Assembly: GCA_004794785.1 (NCBI GenBank) | Contig: SJOL01006489.1 | Location: 625,271-689,270 of the forward strand | Direction: 5' to 3' | Source of the DNA: Opisthorchis felineus | Lineage: Eukaryota > Platyhelminthes > Trematoda > Opisthorchiida > Opisthorchiidae | DNA: 64,000 nucleotides | In this document: positions 14,201-29,200 of the stretch, piece after piece | Position numbering within the stretch: the first letter of the stretch is position 1 | Layout of the letters: each line of letters starts with the position of its first letter | Position numbers and translations under genes: made by a program | The notes under the pieces: generated by a model | Seen by the model: the letters and a program-made list of their open reading frames with translations, nothing else | Databases searched by the model: none | What the model was told of the DNA's origin: nothing

Positions 14201-17200
14201 GAGGGGAAAACCGTTGTGGACTCTTCAAGACAGTGCCTTTGTTGTGGAACGGTCTTTGTGGAGAGTTAATATGGTCTTATGTGGCACAGAGTTACTTGGG
14301 AGCTAGGAACTTAGAGTTCAAATAATAATTTGGTTAGAGACAATGTCAAAATTTCGCTACCGAACACTGCCATGAGCTTCGGGTTCGGAAACGTTTGGTA
14401 TCAGATGTTGAATGGAGTCCAAAATGCTGAGCGCTTTATCGATTTGCATTATCTTACGAAACAAACAACAACAAGCCAGTAGTATTTAACTCAAGCAGTT
14501 TTCCCAGCGGTGCAGACATCACCAGACCCGGTAAATCTGTGTACAGTAAAGTAAATCTACGAATGTCGTGACCTCAGTCATACGCAATTATCACAAACGT
14601 ATTTTTACAGTGGCGCAGAGTGCATGCACGATCCTGCGCAAGTGGCTGAAGGCGCCGATCATATCAAACGCCCACTGCGTTACACAGTAGATACTACAAA
14701 CCGAATACGGTAGCTACCTTATCCTTTGTACTTGTCCCACTCGGAAGGATGTAAACTCTTACCTGCCCCCTACTTCCGAAAAAGTGGAGAGCAGTTGTGC
14801 CCTCTTGGTAGAACTTCTCAGAATACTCTAAAACTTTGAACATCGATACCATATTCATACGGTATACGGCCAGGGTTAAAGCTCAGAAATCTAAAGATGC
14901 CAACGTTTGCTTATTACTCACAGCTCCCTCATTGTAGGGAGTAGGACTACATATAATAGGACTTTTGAAACTGAAAGTTATTAACACCACAGTCCGACGA
15001 CTTCAAATAAAATCCAAGTAAAAACAGATCTTCCTTGGAGACCGGTCAGATAAACAGTATGGCTAGGCCCCAAGTCGAGCCCTTAAAAATTCTTACTACT
15101 CACAAGTAACGGGAAGTTACCGTAAAATTAACGTGACACGTCATGGTCGAGCCAGAGCCGCTTGCGGTTGGCATGCTCATGTTCATTCAGTCTATCATTT
15201 GTTCTGGACATCTATTTCTAAAACTTGCTAATTTTTTCTACGGATCTCAGATGGTAACCAAATAAGCACATTTAGTAGATCGCGTTTAGATGACCACAAC
15301 AACGACCGCGCATTTTTCTGGCAGTGCAAAACCCGTGTAAATAGAAGAATGGAGAGTGAATTTTCTTGCATGCCCACACACTTTGGTAAGTTCTTGCCAA
15401 AAACATTCTACCGGCTTTGTCGTTTTCAAGGCCACTGAGTAAATTGTAGTCCCTCAATTTTCAGCAGTCTTAGTTCTTGCTAGAAAAATTACCGTCGGCT
15501 GTAATTAGTAAAATCGCTTTGAGCCAGATAAGTCCAAATGAAGAAAGGGGCGACCACTACAGATCGTAGTTGGTTGAAGAGTATTGTAAAGCATAAATCT
15601 TCCTGGGTCTCATATTACCGCCGTTCTGATCCGAAACTGATTATATAACACCATGTAAGAGTAGGCCAGGTTAAATCCGTCGGATCTGCAATAGGCAATA
15701 AATGACCACTAACCTTAATAGGTAATGGGCTCATCCAAAATGCTCAAGAAACGGGTTACAGCAATTAAACACAGGAAAAATTCGTTCCGGTTTAGCCAGC
15801 TAATGACGGACAACAGTCCTTCTCATGCTACTGCGGTTCAGTCGTCGCCACGTATACAAGCTCCAACAAAAGGAGTAAACGAATGCCGTTGGGTTCAGAT
15901 TAATCATTTCATCTGGAGAGCTGGAGAGGCTAAAAATATCTACTAGTGAGCTTAGGAATAGAATAAGTACTGGTCCGAGCATTCTTCTGCAGAGATACGT
16001 CGTGATACGACCCTGTGCTGCAGCTCAGCAGATGGGACCAGTCGAGCAAATATGCATACACATCAATCTGATGTTCCTGTGAGAACCAGGACCCGGAGAC
16101 TCAATTGAGTCACCCGATACACCCAATCGAATAGTGGCATCCTGGGGTCCTCAGTAGCGATTGCTACATTTCTCGGGGGTTCCCCAGTCTTTGAAACGAC
16201 TAATCGGTTGCCAGTCTGACTGATTTCAATAAACAGACTAGCTGGCAGGCGACCTTCCACAGTCAGGGAATCTAGGAAAAAATGAAGGAGGCATCCCGTC
16301 ATCCCCTTAACATGGTTTTCATCCGGAGTGCTCTTACCTTAAAAAGCTCGTGATTGTCACAAAGGTCAACAAGTGCAATAAATACATTTGGTTTATTTGG
16401 TCTGATCCGAAGAGGCAGTACTTGCACCCAAAAATACTTCCCATCAATATTCTAAGAGTGCGTGCATTATGTCATGTACTCTAATTTCAATAAACACATG
16501 GTATCCTTCTTCAGTCTTCAACAGATAAGCTGAAAGATATTACAACAGACTGCTACTGATACTACTGGAGTTTGTCCTCAACATTGTGCTTTCCCTGCTC
16601 ATCTGACGAAATCTATTTCTTCATTTTATTGATAGACTTGTTACTCACATGTAACTAGGCTAACCCATCAAGAGGTCATCAAATAGCCAGCTAGGAAGTC
16701 TATCATGTCAGACTATAGAGTAGGTCGAATTCTTCGAAAACAACTCCAACAACTCTCAGGCAACCTGACTGAGTTCCGCTTGACAAGCAAGCAAAGAAAC
16801 AAGCGAACCCGAAAAGGCAGGGTAAAGGGTGAGATTATGGGGTTGAATAGAACAGTATCGAGAACCCTATTGGGACATTCACGTACCTGCGGCACTGCAT
16901 CCGCCAAAGGCATAAATGTTACCATTACACTCAGCCACACCGTGCCAACTGCGGCCAACAAGTAGTGGGGGACCCGTGAGCCAGCGGTCATTTTCAGCAT
17001 CGTACACATCGACTGTTTGCATGGAGCCCGAGGATTTTCCACCAATCATAAACAGTTTGTTTCGGAATACTAAGGCTCCGAATCCTTTGCGTGGACATGG
17101 CATGTACTTTAGAGAACGGATTGATAAAATGTTCAGTGATAGAGGGAATGATGCGTTGTTCACACTGAGGTTAGGTTTGGTTGCAGAATTTCCCCCAGCA

Positions 17201-20200
17201 TTTATTTCGAAACATATGATATCCCGCAGTAACTTCTTTTCCTGTGAGCGACCACCGATCACTGCAATGATTGGAATCCTCTGAAAGGAATGTAACATTT
17301 AAGAAAATAACCTCGTTTTGTCCAGGTCTTAGTGTTTTTTATCGACTTTAAGCAATCATTCTTCGAAGAGGTTCCGAAACACACGAGATAAGGACTAAAT
17401 TGATGAATAGACAGCCAAACTCTCGATCACTATCCAGCAATAATACAAAAGTGTTCAAAAAATCTCATGGGTTTCAGACTCTCATTGCGCCACTTGAACA
17501 ACAGTGCTGAGAGATGGATCAGTTGACCGACAGAACCAGAACTCTCACTGCGTCGGCGTTCTAGCTGGTTGCAAACATCCTACAGGCGTAAACATGTTTA
17601 CCTATAACAATTCAGGTGCTTCCGTGTTGCGCGGGTAGACCCCCTGCATGTCAGATACCATGCTGGATCCCCTCCCGGTCAAGGAATTGCACTGTTAATG
17701 GGGTCTATAATAATGAAACTTAATCTTAGTGTTCAGATAAGTTGTTTCAACATGGGGATATGCAAAAACGATGTGGATACGAATTCAACATATCCCGGAG
17801 CAACTAACTGGGAAAGACTCATTCAGTTCACTTCAATTTGTGGTAATGGCTCCCTTATGCATGTACTTTTTTCACCAAGGAACAGAAAGGAATGACTGGC
17901 TGAAAGCGAAGTAGTTGTCGAATAGTTCCATTGCACTCAAAAAGGCGGGGTCAGGTCATCCAGACATTAAGGCCCATAGCTTTAGTAAATGTCGGCTCCA
18001 AGCTGCATCATCGGACCTTGTCTGTGGCCGTCACTTTATATCGGTGTATCTAGTTTCGAAGTCTCCAACCAGGATGAAGAAAGTTGCCAGCATAACTAAA
18101 CTTTCTGTTATTGATGGCCATACTTCACTGCCAAGCTAACCACTGGTTATCTTTATGTCACTTTCACCGGCTGGGAGGAAAGGAATGTAGGAGACATACG
18201 GTTCTTTGGTATGAAAGAATGTTTCCCAACCAAAGCAACCAATGAACTATGGCTAGTATATCTATCAAGGAAGAGTTATTTTCTCTCAAGTCCATCTGAC
18301 ATATCTCAGAACTGCTACTTTGATGCTCCCATCAGACAAGAGTAGTGCTTGGGAAACGTAGATGCTCAAAAGTGAAAGTACCCCTTCACCTTCGGCAGAT
18401 ATTGTGCGCGCTTCTGACCAATAACATGGTATGAACCGTAAAGCAGCATCGTAACTTCTGCCGTTGGTGTCACGATGGTGTTAAAAACCGCTCCTTCACG
18501 AGCTTTCCGATTAGGGAAGCGGTTCCCTCCTTAAAAAGTTCATCGGGACTGTCGCAGCAGCACAAATAGGGGTTTTTAACTATCAGCTCAATGGACTCTG
18601 CTAGCACGAGGTTTAGGCAGCATCTCACGCGTCATATATTCATAGAGTGCACTGAATTCCTTAGTTAACTTAGTTTAGTTACTTACATTCTTGAGGGATC
18701 TAGTCCAAGTAAGATATTATCGTCAACATACTCAGTGTATCTAAGTGGAGCTTTCGAGGGTGTTTCGGACTCAGAAGTATAGAGACGAGTAAGGAGGACC
18801 CAGTTATAGTGTTCACAAAAAAAGTCAAAAAAGAATAGTGATAGATGACAACTCCAAATGACATCACTGGACGTGGCGGAACCTTGCGGTAAACCCGTAC
18901 GCGTTGACGGGGAAAGGAGATTAGATGGGTCAGACACTGCTGTAGCACCTGTAGATTGATGGAATCAATGGCAGAGTAAAGATCAAGAAGGACTACCATT
19001 TTTGGTTTCTGGTACTATGATTTTATATATGCACAAAGTGGAAATACGGTTGACCCACCCTCTCCCACGTCGAAGTTCAGCCTGGGGCATGGGTCTGACT
19101 CTTTTGAGGCTGTGAACACAACGAAGGGGATTAACTCCATCTGTATCCCTATTTGTTTCCATATAGTTTTGTCAGAGTAGATATCAGTACTTTTCAATGA
19201 AAAATTTGTCTTATAAAGTGAAGCTACTCTAAGCCGAAAAGCCGAAATGTGCCGAACAGTTGTTTCATCCTTACTGGGAATCATCAACAATGCTCGTCTC
19301 CCGAAGCCACAGGAAGTTTCGAATCCGAGAATCTCCGGCCAGTAGTTAAAAAATAAACCGTTAGGCGAAGAGCAGCTGATCGACACCGAAATTAAATCTT
19401 ACTTGGGCAGGATATAGCACCAATTATCCTTCAATCTCGGAATCCGCATTAGGTGGTCACATGTGGACTAGCTCTTCGAGGGACAACATTTGAGTTGGAA
19501 GGTTCACTCGATGTGCGAATTATTTTTCTCTGATTTATTATGGACTGTTGCCATTTTGACAATACTCTGACATATTCGTTGAGTGCAGTAGTTGTGCCTT
19601 CGAGGCCTGATATCTTATCAGGATCAAAGAGTGGGCTTTCGTGTTGCATTTCTCTCTCCGATCAGAAACTGATTCCCACATTTCGTGCAGGCTCCCTCCG
19701 TGTCTCTTAAATTTGTGTTCAAGGCACTTAACTGAACTGTTCATCGAACTGTTCGGTCCGCAGTTCAGAATGGTGCCATAAGTAAACCACTGATTGGTAG
19801 ATGGTTTTTCTCATGACGGATTTCTACGTTTTGATCGTCCGAATCAATTGAGTGTGCTATATTTGCCTGAAATAAAAGCCTTCTCCCCATCCTGGGCTGT
19901 CAGCCATCGGCACCTTCAGTCATTCCCTATATCCTTTAGTACTCCATGTTTGCATGATTTACGTGCAGTCATAGTCATTGGTTCCTTACATGTATTTTAT
20001 GGCATCGATAAGAGCCTCTGATTGTTACAATGTTTAGTGTTGATTCAAGTGATTCAGAGAGCCCAAAAAGATGATCTTAAGAGCCGCACACATGGCGCCT
20101 CTAATACTAGAGCGATTTTCTTCAAAATGACCATCATAATTTTGTAGGGCCCTCCAAACAACTTTTGAGCTAGCTCAGGGATGTCGTTGGGCGTTGGGAA

Positions 20201-23200
20201 CTTACTAGAGGTAATGAAGTGACTGGCATCGAGTCAGTCTGGGTGATCCTAAGGGCAAGCTAACTGATGTCCGTACCCACATGTGTCACGAACAGGATCA
20301 AGGGCCCCAGCCAGAAGGGATCGATAATCTTGTTTTGGAAATTACCACCGTTAGTGGATTGCCCCATGGCTGATTCAGATTCAGGCAGATTCATGGCTGA
20401 TTGACAGTTGGTAACCTTCAAGTGACACGGTATGGGTTGAACGTTCGTTCATCAGATGACTACAGAGGCCCTTTATCATCGTCTGCGCGCTGATCACTCA
20501 CAATCCTACTCAAGATAACGCCATCTGCTATTTTGCTGACTGAATCAACTCTGACAACTTCTTGTCGAGTTGTCTCTCTCAGTTTCAATGTTCCACTCTG
20601 TCAAAGCATATGGTAATACGGAAGAACAAACATCCGCTTCCTTCTTGATTTATCTTGGTCTTGCTTGAGACAGTCAACCTAATGGCACACAAGGCGCCAT
20701 CTAATGAAATACACTTAAGTAGGCAGCTTTCAATCCTGGGGCTGAGGGCAAATCTCAGGAGTCAGTTCATCAGAATCTTCAGATACCCAGAGAGTTAAGT
20801 GTGAAATACCCGGACTCATCCTTAGAGCTCTGAGAAGAATGACCCAGTCAGAGACCTGTTTGTGCGCTTGGGGGCAGGAAGTAAGTAGTAAAGTCCAAGG
20901 AATGTGTTTTGCTCAAGCTAACATAGAACGCGAGCGCTAAAGCTGAAAATGAAACGAACCTTCTGAAATAACCCAAGTGGCATCACTGTTTATTTTACTG
21001 AGTGGGGGTTGCGACTTGGAACAGCAATCACGTGGCTGACAAATTTGTTTGTATATGCTAACTGGAAGTCGAGAAAAGGTTGTAGCTGAGGAGATGTGAA
21101 CGAAGGGCTAAAAGGGTAAATGATAATTCCTTGTTGTCCAGGTCATAAAAGAGAGCCTGTTTGAAGAACCCCACATTTGAACGCGCGGCTCAAAGATTTT
21201 TGGCCAAAAGGGAGTAAAAACATGAAAAAACTCACGAACGCCCATCTCAGCCTTTGGCTCAACATTTTGGCCCACAAGACAACAGGTGTTATGGTTTTTG
21301 TGAGGGGTCATACCCGAAGCCCACCACGATATGGAGACTGACTTTATTCGGGGGGGGGAGGGCCTGAAGTGAGGTGAAATACCTGAATGCTGGTGGTGCT
21401 GCACGTAGCGGACGCATCTGAAAGCGAGTCGAGTAAAATTTTTGGCTGGTCAGATAGCTGATCATAACTAGCTGTTAGGTGGCCGACGTTTGAGGAATTT
21501 GGGGACCTTTTACATCTCCTTCTTCCCCGGGGAGATTCGCATCACTGCTAGTCACCTAGTGGAAAAAACATGCTACCTTCACATTGACAACCAGAAGGAA
21601 ATAAGTGTCTACCTCCAGACCATCTTGAAACACCATTTCTCGCCACCCGTTTCCTGGATGCTCACCTCAAAACTTCCGGCATATCTGAAGCTTGAGAAAC
21701 GAAATTCCAGTGTAGTCTGTGAGTCATTAAAAGACTGAAGCCTGATGGTCACGTCAAGCTAGCAGCTGTATTTACCATATCAGCAACTTCGGCCATTCAG
21801 TCGCACACCATACATTACTTATGAATGTTCAGCCTAGTAGTTCAAGGCGACAAAAATGACTATTCATGTCAGTTCGAACGAAACCATAATTTCCATTTGA
21901 AAAGCTGCTCACATACTCCGGGAAGTGTGCCCTCTTGTGTTTCTGGTGGAATTGACTGTTCCGAATCTTCAACAACACCTTGGTTTTTGTCTTGAATGTC
22001 CGAGTTTGGATTTTTCTGCAATGGAAACGACAAGCAAATGCAAAGCTTCAAAAATACACTTGGATTTCACAAGTTGAGTGAATGTAACGGCGCATTCGCC
22101 ACCAAAAGTTCCAATACTCATTGGGTAGAGCTCGGCGGCGTACCCATAGAAGCATACACTTGCCTGTGCCCAGGCAAAGAAAATACCTCTGGTCTCCCTT
22201 TGGTGTATTGGATAACATTCGTATTTTTCCCATCAGTTCCAATTTCAACGTTGTAAAACGGAGATATAGCAGCCACGATATTTTAAAAAGAGACGGTTTT
22301 CTTGGAACGTCTACAACACCGTTCCTGTTAAAAACGATATTATGTACGATCCCTCCGGAGAGACAACACCCAGTGGATAGGAAAAATCTCGCTGTGCTTG
22401 CATATCATCATCCATTATAAGTATGTCTGTGGTAACGAACCCCATGATAATAATAACAACACTACTGAGAATGGTGAAAATATTTATAGTCAAACCCATA
22501 TAAAATTTGAGTTGCTTTCCACCGATACCCACCTGCACCCTACGTGGTGGGCAGTTTGTGAAAAACCAACAATCGAGTAGTTTTCAGCAACCTTATGAGT
22601 AGTGTGTTCTTTCAAGGAAGTCAGCCAAATTCTCCTTGCAGCTTATATCTATATAAAATATACTTGTAACATGGTTGTACGCCACAAAAGTCTGTCTCAT
22701 ATCCACGTATCAAAAAGCGGATTATCCAATTTCATTTCAGAGTGCAGCGGATTGTACTGTTCATGGTATTAATGTAAGCTCGACTTATCCATGTGTGCAG
22801 CGGTCTACTTTGCCGACACCAGCAGCTGCCCCAATATTCCAAGAGATAATCTTGTGATTAAAGTCAATCTATACTGTAAACCCAAGAAGCACCGTATAGC
22901 TGTGGCTTTTCGCTGTAAATCATTGATAGCGCCCATCTCATAAATCGCTTCCGTGATTCGAACCTGCGATCTTCGGGTTAGCAATTGCACACTGGGCTAT
23001 TCGGACGCAAGGTGCCGCTCAGCATTGCGATTACTGCCTGAAGTACGCATTCCAAGAGATATATACATTTTTCGGCGGGGTAGGAACACAATATCTGAGT
23101 ATTTCAAAACAGGGAAGACGGCGCAGTTGCCGTGGGTAGCACTTACTTTCCTATCCCACTTTGAATGCACACTGTCTTCAGCCAGGCTCCCGACTTCGAT

Positions 23201-26200
23201 CAAAGCTTGTCGGATATGTTCTTGAAACAAACGGTTATCCGAATCCGTCAGCATATCTAGCAGACTGCTGACTTGGATTAGCTGATATCGTATACTCTCA
23301 CTTAACCTTTTAGCGTACTGTTCACGATTAGCCCAATCGTAATTACACCAGCGGCGCATTGCATTGAATAGTGCAAGTTCATCTGAAACATATAGTCCAG
23401 GATTCGCAAGAATTTCAATGAATTCCAAAGGAGGAATCCTCACGAAACTTTCGGTTAAAATTAATTCCCTGTGAATGAAAGATGAATTCAATCAAGTAAG
23501 AGAAAGAGATCACAGACAGACAGGTGCAAGAGAATAATACTGTTTGGACTAAAAAAAAAGCTATCTACGTTCTCCTCGAAAGTAATTGTTTTGGGTTGCT
23601 AGCTATAATCTTCTTAAAATGTCTCTGAAACAGAATAGAATGTAATCACAGAATAGTGGTTTTTAACACACTACAGTACTAACGACATTGTTGGAACACC
23701 TTATTATGTTTTGATATGTGCGTCCGTTTGTGATTGCTGGTCATTAAATTTGGAACTGTAATCATGAGAAAGGACAATCCTACTTTTTGGTGGTATACAG
23801 TAATCCCTCCAAAGCCAGGCTACAATGTCAAAAGCTTTTTCGTGTAGTCCAGAAAGAAATCTCATCTGCGGTTCACTAATGAGATGCAAAATCAACATAC
23901 CAGTTCATGAAACCTTTCACAGAGTTTAGGAAATCTCACAAGCGGATAAATATGACGTGATTTTCCATTGTAGGTAATAAGTGGATGCATTACCATGTAG
24001 ATTTTAGGGTTGGAGGTCCTCTGATCCAAGCACATCAATAAATATGCAAGCGCCAGGATAGAATAGTCGCCATAGCACTGTGTGACTGCGACAATTTAAT
24101 GGCCCTACTCATTCGTAAGTCGGCCACAAATAACCTACAAATGCTGTGGTCAGACTCACCCAAAATTCTGTACACAAAATTCTACCAGTTCATTCCTCAT
24201 TATGATCCATTTGCGGTTCACAGCGAATGTCAGACAGTCGACACAATTTTCAACTGCCACTCTGCCACTCAAGTAGTCCAAGCAACTTTCCGCTACGAAG
24301 TCCACTCCAAGAATTTCTGCTGTGTCGTAGAGTTCCAGAGCTGTTTCTGAATTGATTGTAAGCTCTATGGAGAGGCATCCGAAGAGGGAATGGGAAGTAG
24401 AAAAGCTACGCTAATCTGAATAGCGATAGTCATCTTTTACAATAAGCAGCAGAGCAATGTTTAGTACAAAAGCCAGGTAAGGATCTACTGAGAGCAAGAC
24501 CTGAGGGGATTGAGGTGTTTCAGCCCATGCATCAAATTTTCGGAAACTCAGTCCCGCGTGAATTGTTTTAGCTTGTATATGGTTAGGAATAATAGCACTG
24601 CATCTTCTGGTTCATACATGCAATGTGGTTACAAGACGATCACTCCTCTCTATGCTTATACATGATGCCTAACCAATTCATTCTACTCATGCAATACCTG
24701 GGTCCTAGGGGTATCAGAAGAAAGGCTCGGAAAAACACTCTAGTTTACGTGAGGCCGTCCATCTAGATACACCTTGTATTTTGATGGTTAAAGTCAATCA
24801 GCGAACAAACAACTTCAAAGAAACTTTCCCTTGAGTTGTTGCTGATGAATCTGAAACACCTGGACTATTAGCGAAATGCACTCATTTGCAAGCCAATTTG
24901 GTTTTGTGGGAGACTCACCTGAAACCCATCTGAATCTCCCGTTTATGATGTTTTTAAGCGACTGAATGTGCTGCACCAGACAGCCTGATGATGAGCCCCA
25001 AGAAGGGCGAAGTCGGTCGTGGGCTGTAGAAGGATTTCCAGCAACCTTATGAGTAGTGTATACATCTATACATCTATACATCTACACATGTATCGCAATA
25101 TCTCGAATGTCGTACCAACTGAAACATGAGGTGGCCTGGTGCAGCACATTCAGTTGCTTAAGAACATCATAAACGAGTGATTCAGTTGGGTTCCAGGTGA
25201 TTCTCTCGCAAAAGCAAACGGGTTGGCAACTGTGTGTATTTAACTAAGTTCGTGCAATTTGGGTTCAAGAAGAATGTAAGGTTGACGGAAATTGGGGATT
25301 GCGCCTACCTAATGAGTCCCAAAAAAGGGCGAAACCGGTCGTGGGCTGTCGAAGAATTCTCAGCAACCTTATGAGTAGGGCACTACGTCTATTCCTTGAC
25401 TATTGATCAACTGAATGACAAAAGAACGTACAAGAGCGGTGTTGAGAAAATAACTGCTAAAACGGTCTGAACGAAACACACATGCACCACGCCAGAATCG
25501 CGAGCAAAAAGATCAGTATTGTGATCCCCTTGAGCGAGAATTTCGATCCAACACTGAATGTGAGTCATAAATGAAGGCAATGACTTGAGCTCTGATAGGT
25601 GGAAGTAAAGCATGGTTGTAGACGCACTGGGCTTAGAACACTTTGACCTCTGATAAAATACACCCATTGGCGAATTAGGCTGTTGTCAACGCAAAACTCA
25701 ATTGAATCCCAGCTGAATCTTTCGTCTATAATATTCTCCGCTTCAGTCTTAGTGACCATTGTGCGCCACGAGTGGTTGGATTCCACGCTTATTACAAACT
25801 CTTGTGAATGGTGTTAATGGAAGGTAGTTACAATTTACAATTGCAATTCGATGCACAGGACATAGTAGGCAAATGTCAAATGAAATACACTCATTCGCAC
25901 ACAAATTTGATTGCAACTGGGGACTCAGCTGAATCCCAGCTGAATCGCTTGCCTTCTGCACGAAAGCCGCCTCATTTTCCAGACGTACGATATTCGAGAG
26001 ATCACCCTGCATCATTTAGACGTAACCTATTACTCATAAGGATGCTGAAGAATACTCGACAGCCCACGACAAGTTTCGACCTTTTTGTGGCTCCTCAGGT
26101 AGGTGCTGTCCCAGAGTTTCTGTCAACCCTAACTTTTTAGTCCAAACAGAGCATAAAGTTGGCGGAAACTCGGGAACTACGCTTGCCGAAGTGCTGTCGG

Positions 26201-29200
26201 AAACTTTGTGAGTTGGTCCCTTCAAAAAAGTGCGCATTTTCTTTTATTTAAGAGCTCCAGTAAACGCGCGGAGCGACGACGGCATCTACACACATTCCGT
26301 CGGTGTTTGCATAACTGGCAACTCTTCTTACACATAAAAAATGCTGGCGTAAAATTACGAAACCGAACACTTGATCGTCCTCGAATGAAAACAGTTGAAA
26401 TGGCATTTTTCTATCAATTTGGATCCTTTGTGTTGCTACACGTTCCACCGTCAGCGCCCTTTATGATTCCTACCTCCGAGTAGGTTGTTTCCAGCGTTTT
26501 ATGTTCACTTGATTGGAACTGGTGGATACTGACCGGAATTCCATTTACTGGATTTCCTACCAAAACTACGATGGCATATACAACTGGATTAGAACAGATC
26601 TGTAGTCGACGTAACCATTTTCTGCTATGACTACACGAGCGCGTTTAGACCTAACCGCCGTAACGCTCGTGCCTCCACGAGACCCGAACATCACAACCAA
26701 GCTCCGGATTACCCAATCAGCACACTCTCTGGACGCAGGACCAATGTAGCTACGTTTGGCGCAAACACCGATGCTTGGGTGATTGAACCTGTTGCGCTTC
26801 CGTAGGATTTTCACCGTCCCCAGCATCTGCGTGCACCCTCTAAAGCATCATAGTAGAAAACGTGAGACACTGGGGGCGACTGGTGGTGAACGCTTGGTAA
26901 GCCTGCTCGTAAACACACTGCCGGTAGCAGGCGAATTACAGCGATAGTTCAACGTGAATCATTTGAGGGTGGTAGATAGGCCCGAGAAGCAATGAGCCTG
27001 AAATACTTGCGCCAGTCTAGCCTACAGAGTAGGCGACACAGCCAATAAAATACTAGAATAGGATTGATAACTCGATGTGCGAGTTCAGCGCAGCTACAAG
27101 GAATAAACATGGATCGAGAAACCAGCTGCATTCGAATTCGAATGAGCTCCCAGGACAGCGTTAACTCCCCACGTTCGACTTATGCGAACAGTGGAATACC
27201 TAGTTCTCCTTAAGGGACAGTCTTGCGGTTGAATAACTGCACTGCTATACTTGTATTGTACGTGACAGTTGGTGTGTGCTTGGTCAAAATACTTTGGACC
27301 TATGGTCAGCCTCACCTCCCTTCATGTTACTCTGGTTAGCCACCACGAAAACCGAGTGTAAAGCCCTTAGTCACTAAGGCGCAGCACTCCGATTCCGGTC
27401 ATCACGCTGCCACACTGGGCGCGTATCGCTTAAACTTATAATTCTCAGGTGTTGGTGTTTGCGGGATTTCTAGAATGCACACTCATATGACTCTCGTTTG
27501 AACAACGGTCCTTCTGTCTTGGCGCAATCATTCTGGTGCGTCCACACCAAAGGGGGGAAGCACCGGACTAGAGTTTCGCTCGTATTAGAGCTTATCAGCA
27601 CTACATATTCAATGGTAGTGCCGGGGTTTGAACTCCGCACAGATGACATGCGAAGTGAGGATGTTACCACTACCCCACCAGCGCACGCTGGACGCATGTG
27701 AAATTTTTACGTCTTAACAGGTGAAAATGTTGGCGCTTGAGTGATGTCAGCGGAAAGCCTGACGCCTCGAGCGATGAACCAGTAACATACCTTGGTTGTG
27801 TCGACCGATTGGCCTGCCAGTCAGGACTTACCAGTCAGGTAGCGCCACAGACGCTTGAAACCTGCTGAACACTTGTTCCAACCTGCACAATATCGATGTC
27901 ATTAGCAGATCACAGGTTAGCCCCGGCGGGCAGAATTCAGAGTAAAGTGCAACAGTCTGCAGACCGCGGTTCAACTAATCTCTGCCCATCAGATGTGGAG
28001 CACGGCATATTCGACAGCCAGTCAATCTACCTATTCAAGTGAGCCTATCTGGCAGCCTGTCCATCTGCACTGAATGGTTATTTTTATGCTGGTACACGAA
28101 AACGTCCAACCAGGTGTATCAACACGCTTCGGTTGAATACCAGGTTCTTTTGGTGTTTCGGCCCCATTTATAAGCGGCAGCTGTTACCCTGTTCTAGGCG
28201 CGCTTGCACACATCCGATTAGATAAAAGCACCTAGGTAGCGTGTTTTGATCCGCCTATCAGGCCGAAACAAATGTGGTTACTAAGACAGGTACGACAGGC
28301 TTGGCAACGGATGTGACGGTTGAATAAATGTTATAATATCCGACCTTTTTAAACTTCCGACTGGATGTCATTCCCCGAGTGACTTGATATTGGAGGAAGT
28401 TACGTGAAAGAATTAATCTGAAGCATTGGTGTAATTCGTATGAGAATTCCTGACCCTAATTTTAATCTGAGGAATTACTGATCCCAATAGGGCGGGGATG
28501 TACGAGAACCATCTCACTTACATCCCATAAGAATGTTACAGTTGATGGGATTCACTAACTAGTTAACCTACCGTACACATCAAATGTTAGTTAAACATTC
28601 GGGTTCCGTAGATCTCGTCGAACGACACCATAAAGTTTAATATCGAACTGAGGCGACGTAACTACTCTGAGCGTTTCATGACGGCAAAGTTGACAGAGTA
28701 GCGGGTAAGAACGTGCACTCTGATGGCAGGAGAAAAGTTAGCCGCATCCAACCTATCCTAGAAAATGGACTCAGGAACCAAAGTGAGGCAAGTAACAGAA
28801 CCCTTACGATCGCTACAACACATCGCTTTTAAGGTGTTAGCACACTGATTATCATAAGTGCACTTTCATGCCGCAAGACGGTAATGTTTAGTCCTACTAC
28901 TGTTTCAATTCAAGCTGTCTTGTTCAAGCGGCTTGACAATGCCACCGGCATTCCAGAACATTGATGGCATTGATCACAAAGTGTTTCTTGTAAAACTTTT
29001 AAGCTATCACTTAGTCATAGTAAGTCGAAGTGGGTCACAAGTTCACAATATCATTTGCTTTATTAGCAAAGCTCGACAAAGTCTCAATTAATCGGTAACG
29101 TTTTAACATTTGAAGCGCTTACAATGAGATGACAAAACGCCATCTTGTATAGAGACTGGGGCTTGCGTAAGTCAGCAGACTGCTCGATTTGAATACAGAA

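Larger units (their letters stand above)
17281..23146 (-). other. Intron 4 of the kelch-like gene
   Basis: About 5.9 kb. It holds an RTE-like fragment (18.66-19.0 kb), a multi-frame hydrophobic stretch (21.87-22.54 kb) and a tRNA-like SINE segment (22.95-23.01 kb). The stretch 19.4-21.1 kb has nothing I can name. Confidence 0.75.
24872..25378 (+). repeat. Hammerhead repeat cluster: inverted part plus tandem dimer
   Basis: From 24872 to about 24985 the repeat body runs in minus orientation (GTGCTGCACCAG block). From 24983 to 25378 it runs in plus orientation with two hammerheads whose ATGAG cores begin at 24991 and 25312, a period of 321 bases. The unit between them contains the blocks TCTCGAATGTCGTACCAACT, GTGCAGCACATTCAG, CATCATAAACGAGTG and TTTGGGTTCAAGAAGAATG. 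A CTATACAT short tandem repeat lies inside it at about 25062-25084. Confidence 0.8.

Noticed and set aside
22945..23012. Functional tRNA gene
   Set aside because: Boxes A and B are present but the acceptor stem does not close, so it is read as a SINE head or pseudogene.
24099..24350. 83-codon plus-strand frame
   Set aside because: Shadow of kelch exon 3.
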